10,075 bases of DNA from Chloroflexota bacterium (GTDB lineage: Bacteria; Chloroflexota; Anaerolineae; UBA4142). The DNA lies in assembly GCA_023380675.1 (NCBI GenBank), contig JAMCRS010000412.1:1-10075 (forward strand), written 5' to 3'. Position 1 is the stretch's first letter. Every line of letters starts with the position of its first letter. Of this stretch, positions 6,632 to 10,075 are shown piece by piece. A program made the translations under genes and the position numbers. The notes beneath the pieces were generated by a model. The model was not told where the DNA came from. It was given only the letters and a program-made list of their open reading frames with translations, and ran no database searches.

Positions 6632-6669
6632 TGTCACCCTGAGGAGCGGGTTTTGCGACGAAGGGTCTC
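6632..6669. repeat. Candidate dispersed intergenic repeat (GTCACCCTGAG...GACGAAGGGTCTC)
   Basis: The stretch beginning TGTCACCCTGAGGAGCGG and ending GACGAAGGGTCTC resembles the widespread 'GTCATCCTGAGC...GCGAAGGATCT' intergenic element seen in many environmental bacterial genomes. Its two ends are partly complementary (ACCCT with AGGGT). Only one copy is in the window, so repetition is inferred from memory of the pattern. Confidence 0.35.
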
Positions 6670-6830
6670 CCCGTATGGCGTGGGAGATTCGAATTGGCGA
6701 GTTGCGTCGATCCACCTCCTGTCGACCAGCCCAAGTCTGCGGGAACACAACCGTACCATCAATTGGGTCATTACGAAAACCCGTGCGCTCGTCGCGCGTG
6801 TCAGCGCGCCTCGCGGGATTCGGCGTACAA

Positions 6831-6864
6831 CAAAAACCGCGCTCGGTGCGCGACGAGCGCGGTT
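6831..6864 (-). terminator. Intrinsic terminator of the SUF gene cluster
   Basis: A perfect 11-bp stem (6835-6845 with 6854-6864; AACCGCGCTCG and its complement) encloses an 8-nt loop. On the minus strand the stem runs into TTTTTGTTG. It begins 16 bases after the Rieske stop codon. This is a textbook rho-independent terminator for the operon arriving from the right. Confidence 0.88.
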
Positions 6865-6880
6865 GGCTTGCCCATATGCT

Positions 6881-7192
6881 TTAATCGATCGCGATCAGCA
6901 CTGCGTCCCCTTCGATCTTGATCGGATACGTCTTGATCGGGAACATCGGCGGAAGCGCTGTCACCGCCCCGGTCTTGGGGTCGAAGCGGCCGCCGTGACG
7001 CGGGCACTCGATCTCCCCGTCGATCAGCTCGCCGTCGGCCAGCGTCCCCCCATCGTGCGTGCAAAGGTCCTGGGTCGCGAATAACGTTCCTTCCCAGTTC
7101 GCGACGAGAACGGACTTGGTCCCCACCATCAATGCCTTCATTTGACCTGGCTGGATCTCGCTCAGTTTTGCAGCGGCAACAAAGTTAGCCAC
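6881..7192 (-). CDS. Rieske [2Fe-2S] small ferredoxin-like protein
   Basis: The 103-residue protein is a stand-alone Rieske domain. The cluster ligands are Cys44 and His46 in CTHDGG and Cys63 and His66 in CPRHGGRFD, the spacing of bacterial Rieske-type ferredoxins and NirD-like proteins. The beta-rich remainder (GTLFATQDL before, KTYPIKIEGDAVLI at the end) fits one Rieske fold; there is no membrane anchor or signal peptide, so it is cytosolic. The start is a GTG with a perfect AGGAGG five bases upstream. It is the last gene before the terminator and follows sufU after 80 bases. Its place in a SUF locus suggests an electron donor for cluster assembly or a client of it, but no partner oxygenase is present here. 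Confidence 0.93.
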   Translation of the reverse strand: MANFVAAAKLSEIQPGQMKALMVGTKSVLVANWEGTLFATQDLCTHDGGTLADGELIDGEIECPRHGGRFDPKTGAVTALPPMFPIKTYPIKIEGDAVLIAID

Positions 7193-7272
7193 GATGCCTC
7201 CTGGTCATGCGTCGGCGTCGCCGGCCGGCAAATCTCGTTGGACGAGCCGCCCCTCGTTCGGCGCTCGATGGA

Positions 7273-7668
7273 CTACTCGTCGTCTTCCTCGTCCGGCCAG
7301 GTGTTGATGCCGTACGCCCCCGCTTTGATCACCTTGAGCGGGAGGAGCGCGCATTTGATGCGCGTTGGACCGAGCGGAATGCCGAGCAGGTCGAGGATGA
7401 ATTGCTTGTCGAGCTTTTTGATCTCGTCGAGCGACTTGCCGATCAGTTCGTCGGTCAAGAGCGAAGCGGATGCCTGACTGATCGCGCAGCCCTTGCCGTT
7501 GAATTTGACGTCCGCCACGACATTGTTCTTGAGCTTGATGTCGATCCGGATCTTGTCCCCGCACAGCGGGTTTGAATCCTCGTACGAAATGTCGGCGTCC
7601 GGAATCTCGCCGTGATTGTGCGGGTGCTGGTAGTGGTCCAGAATCAATTCGCGATACAGGTCGTCCAT
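7273..7668 (-). CDS. sufU: SufU iron-sulfur assembly sulfurtransferase/scaffold
   Basis: SufU accepts persulfide sulfur from SufS and hands it to the SufBCD scaffold; in studied Gram-positive bacteria this depends on a bound zinc. The 131-residue protein has the three conserved cysteines: Cys36 in PLCGDKI with the neighbouring Asp38, Cys61 in GKGCAISQAS, and Cys106 in RIKCALLP. The N-terminus LYRELILDHYQHPHNHGEI is the family's typical opening. The roughly 20-residue insertion seen before the last cysteine in Bacillus-type SufU is not evident; the spacer is short as in IscU. The end is acidic (PDEEDDE). It lies 84 bases after sufS, and no strong Shine-Dalgarno is visible before the ATG, which is unusual in this cluster. 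No other start occurs in frame before the sufS stop. Confidence 0.93.
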   Translation of the reverse strand: MDDLYRELILDHYQHPHNHGEIPDADISYEDSNPLCGDKIRIDIKLKNNVVADVKFNGKGCAISQASASLLTDELIGKSLDEIKKLDKQFILDLLGIPLGPTRIKCALLPLKVIKAGAYGINTWPDEEDDE

Positions 7669-7752
7669 GGTTTGGCTTTCGGTTACGTATTTTTGCCGCC
7701 GGCTCTCGGTACCCCCGTTTCGCCCGCGCGGCCGTCGCCGGATCCGCCGGTC

Positions 7753-8982
7753 TTACGGCTTAAAGACCTGTCGTACCTTGGCAAGCGTCTCGACGAGACG
7801 GTCCACTTCTTCCGGAATGTTGTAGATGTAGAAAGACGCGCGCGTGGTCGCGGCGAGTCCGTAGCGCTCGTGCAGCGGCATGGCGCAGTGGTGGCCGGCC
7901 CGAACGCAAATCCCTTCGCGGTCGAAGATCTGCGCGACGTCGTGCGGATGCACGTCCGGCACCGCAAAGGCCACGGTGCCGCCGCGCTGATCGGGGTCCA
8001 GCGGACCCAGTATCCGAATGCCCTCGACCGCCCTCATCTTGTCGAGCGCGTACGCCGTCAGACTACGTTCGTGGGCGCGCACGTTCTCCATGCCAAGCGC
8101 GGTCAAATAGTCCACCGCCGGGGCCATGCCGACCCCTTCGGCGATCGCCGGCGTGCCGGCCTCGAATTTCCACGGCAGCTCGTTCCAGGTGGAGTGGTCC
8201 TGAAAGACCTCACGGATCATGTCGCCGCCGCCCATAAAGGGGTCCATCGCTTCCAGCAGCGCCCGCTTGCCGTACAACAGTCCCACAAAGGGGCCCAGCA
8301 TTTTGTGCCCGCTGAATGCGAGCCAGTCGCAATCCATTGCCTGAACGTCCACCGGCATGTGCGGCACGCCCTGCGCCCCGTCCACGAGGCACACCGCCCC
8401 TACCGAGTGCGCCCGATCGATGATCTGCTTGATCGGCGTGATCGTCGCGGCGACGTTCGACATCATCGTCGCGGCGACGAGCCGAGTCTTGTCGCCGATC
8501 GCCGTCTCGATCTGGTCTGCACTCAGCACGCCGTTCTCGTCGACGTCGATATACTTGAGTGTCGCGCCCTTTTCCTTCGCCAACAATTGCCAGGGGACGA
8601 TGTTCGAGTGGTGCTCGAGGAGCGTGGTGACGATCTCGTCGCCCGCGTGGATGTTCTTGCGCCCCCACGCGTACGCGACGAGATTGATCGACTCGGTCGT
8701 ATTCCGCGTGTAGATGATCTCGCGGAACGATTTCGCGTTGACGAACTTTTGGACCTTTTTTCGCGCGCCTTCGAAGCGAGCCGTCGCCTCTTCGGCCAGC
8801 GCGTACACGCCCCGATGGACGTTGGCGTTGGTTCTGCGGTAATACTCGTCCATCGCCTGGATGACCGCTTCCGGTTTCTGCGTCGTCGCCGCGCTGTCAA
8901 GGTAGACGAGCGGCTTGCCGTTGACGGTCTGCTGCAGGATCGGAAAATCCTCGCGGATAGCCGAGACGTTGATTCCCTTCAT
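7753..8982 (-). CDS. sufS: Cysteine desulfurase SufS (group II)
   Basis: This PLP enzyme removes sulfur from cysteine, leaving alanine and an enzyme persulfide for SufU. The 409-residue length is normal. Motifs: LDSAATTQKP near 28-37, NVHRGVYALAEEAT at 54-67, TRNTTESINLVA at 92-103, EHHSN at 123-127 with the PLP-stacking His124, DGAQGVPH at 201-208, the Schiff-base Lys227 in FSGHKMLGP, FEAGTPAI at 273-280, the catalytic Cys366 in RAGHHCAMPLH, which is the group II signature, and Arg381 for the substrate carboxylate. After the lysine the usual GPTGIGVLYG loop reads GPFVGLLYG, one residue shorter. The ATG sits four bases after the sufT stop, and the ribosome-binding site (GGGGTGG) overlaps the sufT end, so translation is coupled. 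Confidence 0.96.
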   Translation of the reverse strand: MKGINVSAIREDFPILQQTVNGKPLVYLDSAATTQKPEAVIQAMDEYYRRTNANVHRGVYALAEEATARFEGARKKVQKFVNAKSFREIIYTRNTTESINLVAYAWGRKNIHAGDEIVTTLLEHHSNIVPWQLLAKEKGATLKYIDVDENGVLSADQIETAIGDKTRLVAATMMSNVAATITPIKQIIDRAHSVGAVCLVDGAQGVPHMPVDVQAMDCDWLAFSGHKMLGPFVGLLYGKRALLEAMDPFMGGGDMIREVFQDHSTWNELPWKFEAGTPAIAEGVGMAPAVDYLTALGMENVRAHERSLTAYALDKMRAVEGIRILGPLDPDQRGGTVAFAVPDVHPHDVAQIFDREGICVRAGHHCAMPLHERYGLAATTRASFYIYNIPEEVDRLVETLAKVRQVFKP

Positions 8983-8986
8983 TCCG

Positions 8987-9325
8987 CTACCACCCCATCA
9001 GCAAGCCGGGGTCTTCCATAAAGTTGGGGTCCCACAAGTCGGGCAGCACGTTGATCTTTATCTTTTTCCCCGAGCTCTGCTCGGCCGTGTCTTTCACTTG
9101 CTGGATCAGCCAGCCGCCGTACGGGCAGAACGGAGTCGTCAGCATCATTGCGATCTCGGGCTCTTCCTGGTTCAGGTTGATCTCCCGGATCAGCCCCAGT
9201 TGGACCACGTCCAACCCGATCTCGGGGTCCTTGACGGCGCGCAGCGCTTCTCTGATCTGGCCTTCCTGGCTCGCGCTGTCGTAGTCCGGTGCTGGATGCA
9301 TCGAAGCTAGGGTCGAATCGCTCAT
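8987..9325 (-). CDS. sufT: SufT/MIP18-family (DUF59) iron-sulfur maturation factor
   Basis: DUF59 proteins such as SufT, PaaD and eukaryotic MIP18 help deliver iron-sulfur clusters to clients. The 112-residue product has the core pattern: REALRAVKDPEIGLDVVQLG at 25-44 (the 'DPE...VdLGLI' block), then IAMMLTTPFCPYGGWLIQQV at 58-77 with the conserved Cys67, and a C-terminal LPDLWDPNFMEDPGLLM. The start is the ATG at 9325 because AGGAGG lies five bases upstream; a GTG six bases earlier overlaps that site and is unlikely to be used. The end is four bases before sufS. An 89-base gap holding a strong hairpin separates it from the ferredoxin gene. The first 20 residues are polar and variable. It is not a Paa operon member here, so SufT is the better name. 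Confidence 0.9.
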   Translation of the reverse strand: MSDSTLASMHPAPDYDSASQEGQIREALRAVKDPEIGLDVVQLGLIREINLNQEEPEIAMMLTTPFCPYGGWLIQQVKDTAEQSSGKKIKINVLPDLWDPNFMEDPGLLMGW

Positions 9326-9366
9326 GCTCACCTCCTTCGGTCGTTCTTATTGTCCCCCGAAGCGCA

Positions 9367-9399
9367 AACCCCCGTCCATCGCGGACGAGGACGGGGGTT
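9367..9399 (-). terminator. Strong hairpin between ferredoxin gene and sufT
   Basis: A perfect 11-bp stem (AACCCCCGTCC at 9367-9377, GGACGGGGGTT at 9389-9399) with an 11-nt loop lies 15 bases past the ferredoxin stop. On the minus strand only TTTGCGCTT follows, so the T-run is weak. It may be a partial terminator that lowers expression of the genes after it, or an RNA stability or processing element. Confidence 0.45.
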
Positions 9400-9414
9400 G
9401 TGTGTTCGGTATCT

Positions 9415-9723
9415 TTAAGCCGTTTTGCCGGGCGATCCCCACTTGGCCTGAAAATCGGCGGCCGACAATTTGTAAAAATCGGCGTTCTTGTCGGTGAAGG
9501 ACTTCCACTCGTCCTTGACGTCCGGCTCGGGGAAGATGGCGCTGACCGGACATTCGGGCACGCAGGCGCCGCAATCGATGCAGGTGTCCGGGTCGATGTA
9601 CAGCTGCTGCACCGGCTCAAAGTCCGCCTCGTCCTTCTTTGGATGGATGCAGTCGACCGGACACACGTTCACGCACGCAGAGTCCTTCGTGCCGATGCAA
9701 GGCTCAGCAATCACGTACGCCAT
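9415..9723 (-). CDS. Ferredoxin with two clusters, 7Fe/8Fe type ([3Fe-4S]/[4Fe-4S])
   Basis: A low-potential electron carrier of the Azotobacter FdI/FdxA and Thermus type, 102 residues. Cysteines fall in two groups: Cys9, Cys17, Cys21 and Cys25 (EPCIG..., then CVNVCPVDC) and Cys48, Cys51, Cys54 and Cys58 (CIDCGACVPECP). The CX7CX3CP spacing of the first group is the form that usually holds a [3Fe-4S] cluster, with the second group giving a [4Fe-4S] cluster. The second half (VKDEWKSFTDKNADFYKLSA) is the C-terminal tail common in this subfamily. The start has AAAGGAG seven bases upstream. It follows the partial SufU gene by 32 bases. Being inside the SUF locus, it may supply electrons for cluster assembly. 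Confidence 0.94.
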   Translation of the reverse strand: MAYVIAEPCIGTKDSACVNVCPVDCIHPKKDEADFEPVQQLYIDPDTCIDCGACVPECPVSAIFPEPDVKDEWKSFTDKNADFYKLSAADFQAKWGSPGKTA

Positions 9724-9755
9724 GGTTCTACTCCTTTTAAGGAATTTTGAAAAAC

Positions 9756-10075
9756 CTAGTCTGGCGAGAGCGTGCGCGCGAGAACGATCGGCTGGATTAG
9801 CTTTTGGCCCGTCGCTTTGCGGCTCGGATACTCACGCGCTCCACCCTTGAGCGTGTCCATCCCGAGCGTCGCGCAACGCAGGCGAGATTTTACCACATCT
9901 TCCCCCATTTGGTCAATTAACGAGGAATACGGCATTTCCTCGATTTCCTTCAGCGTCTTGCCCTTGACGAGTTCGGTGGCTAGCGAAGCGCCGGCCATGC
10001 TGATCGTGCAGCCCCGGCCCTCGAACTTGACGTCGAGCACGCGGTCCTCCTCGTCCACCTTGACGTACATGGTGA
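9756..10075 (-). CDS. SufU/NifU-N-type iron-sulfur assembly protein, first copy (partial, cut by window end)
   Basis: The visible 106 codons are the middle and C-terminal part of a SufU/IscU-fold protein; the frame is open to the window edge and the internal ATG at 10070 is not the start, since the sequence (TMYVKVDEEDRVLDVKFEGR) begins mid-strand. Two of the three family cysteines are visible: one in GRGCTISMAGAS and one in LRCATLGMDTLK, both conserved; the first, usually in a CGD motif, must lie just beyond 10075. There is no long insertion before the last cysteine. The C-terminus has an extra tail (SRKATGQKLIQPIVLARTLS) not present in the second copy at 7273-7668. Two SufU-fold proteins in one locus suggest separate transfer and scaffold roles, which is inference. 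It precedes the ferredoxin gene by 32 bases. Confidence 0.87.
   Translation of the reverse strand, partial: TMYVKVDEEDRVLDVKFEGRGCTISMAGASLATELVKGKTLKEIEEMPYSSLIDQMGEDVVKSRLRCATLGMDTLKGGAREYPSRKATGQKLIQPIVLARTLSPD

Larger units (their letters stand above)
6518..6880. other. Intergenic region between Rieske gene and aminotransferase gene
   Basis: About 360 bases without a gene. From right to left it holds the SUF terminator (6831-6864), an unexplained stretch of about 160 bases (6670-6830), the candidate dispersed repeat (6632-6669), the promoter (6561-6589) and the aminotransferase leader with its AGGAG site. The short open frames here show no family resemblance. Confidence 0.6.

Noticed and set aside
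7669..7752. Terminator or promoter in the sufS-sufU gap
   Set aside because: The gap is GC-rich with short imperfect inverted repeats but no T-run on the minus strand and no credible -10 box, so I left the two genes in one transcript.
7612..9021. 469-codon open frame on the plus strand
   Set aside because: It is exactly antisense to sufS and sufU, is rich in Arg/Val/Asp/His as expected for a shadow of GC-rich coding DNA, and has no recognisable motif.
1..10075. tRNA, rRNA or riboswitch genes
   Set aside because: I saw no cloverleaf with a GTTCRA arm, no rRNA-like conserved blocks, and no familiar riboswitch core upstream of the operons.

Overview
This window is bacterial and GC-rich. Nearly all recognisable genes lie on the minus strand, so the biological order runs from high to low coordinates. 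Gene content is mostly core metabolism with clear ribosome-binding sites. SufU-type rather than IscU/IscS-type cluster assembly points to a lineage such as Chloroflexota, Deinococcus-Thermus or another SUF-only group, but the taxon cannot be fixed from these 10 kb.

Right part (10075 to about 6830): the downstream end of a SUF iron-sulfur cluster assembly locus. In order it holds a SufU-like protein cut by the window edge, a 7Fe/8Fe-type ferredoxin, a SufT/MIP18-family (DUF59) maturation factor, the cysteine desulfurase SufS, a second, complete SufU, and a small Rieske [2Fe-2S] protein. It ends in a convincing intrinsic terminator at 6831-6864. A second strong hairpin lies between the ferredoxin and sufT. 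SufS would supply sulfur, SufU would accept or relay it, SufT would help mature clients, and the two small iron-sulfur proteins are probable clients or electron donors. SufB, SufC and SufD are not in the window and may lie beyond 10075.

Centre (6590 to 3658): a near-consensus promoter (TATAAT with a 17-bp spacer) drives an aspartate-type aminotransferase followed one base later by ATP-dependent PEP carboxykinase. The pair would turn aspartate into oxaloacetate and then PEP, a gluconeogenic or anaplerotic module.

Left part (3475 to 526): a two-gene unit (an ABM-like small protein and an isoprenylcysteine-methyltransferase-like membrane protein); a 523-bp spacer with degenerate GTTAGGTTAG-containing repeats and perfect palindromes; a class I SAM methyltransferase; a small DUF5655-like gene whose middle third is out of frame because of two compensating indels; and a three-helix membrane protein. 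The first 300 bases carry, on the plus strand, what looks like the C-terminal end of a transposase, next to a twin-hairpin intergenic repeat.

I do not see a new defence, mobile or biosynthetic system here. The observations most worth checking are the masked double frameshift, the two SufU paralogues in one SUF locus, the shortened loop after the SufS PLP lysine, and the repeat-rich spacer.
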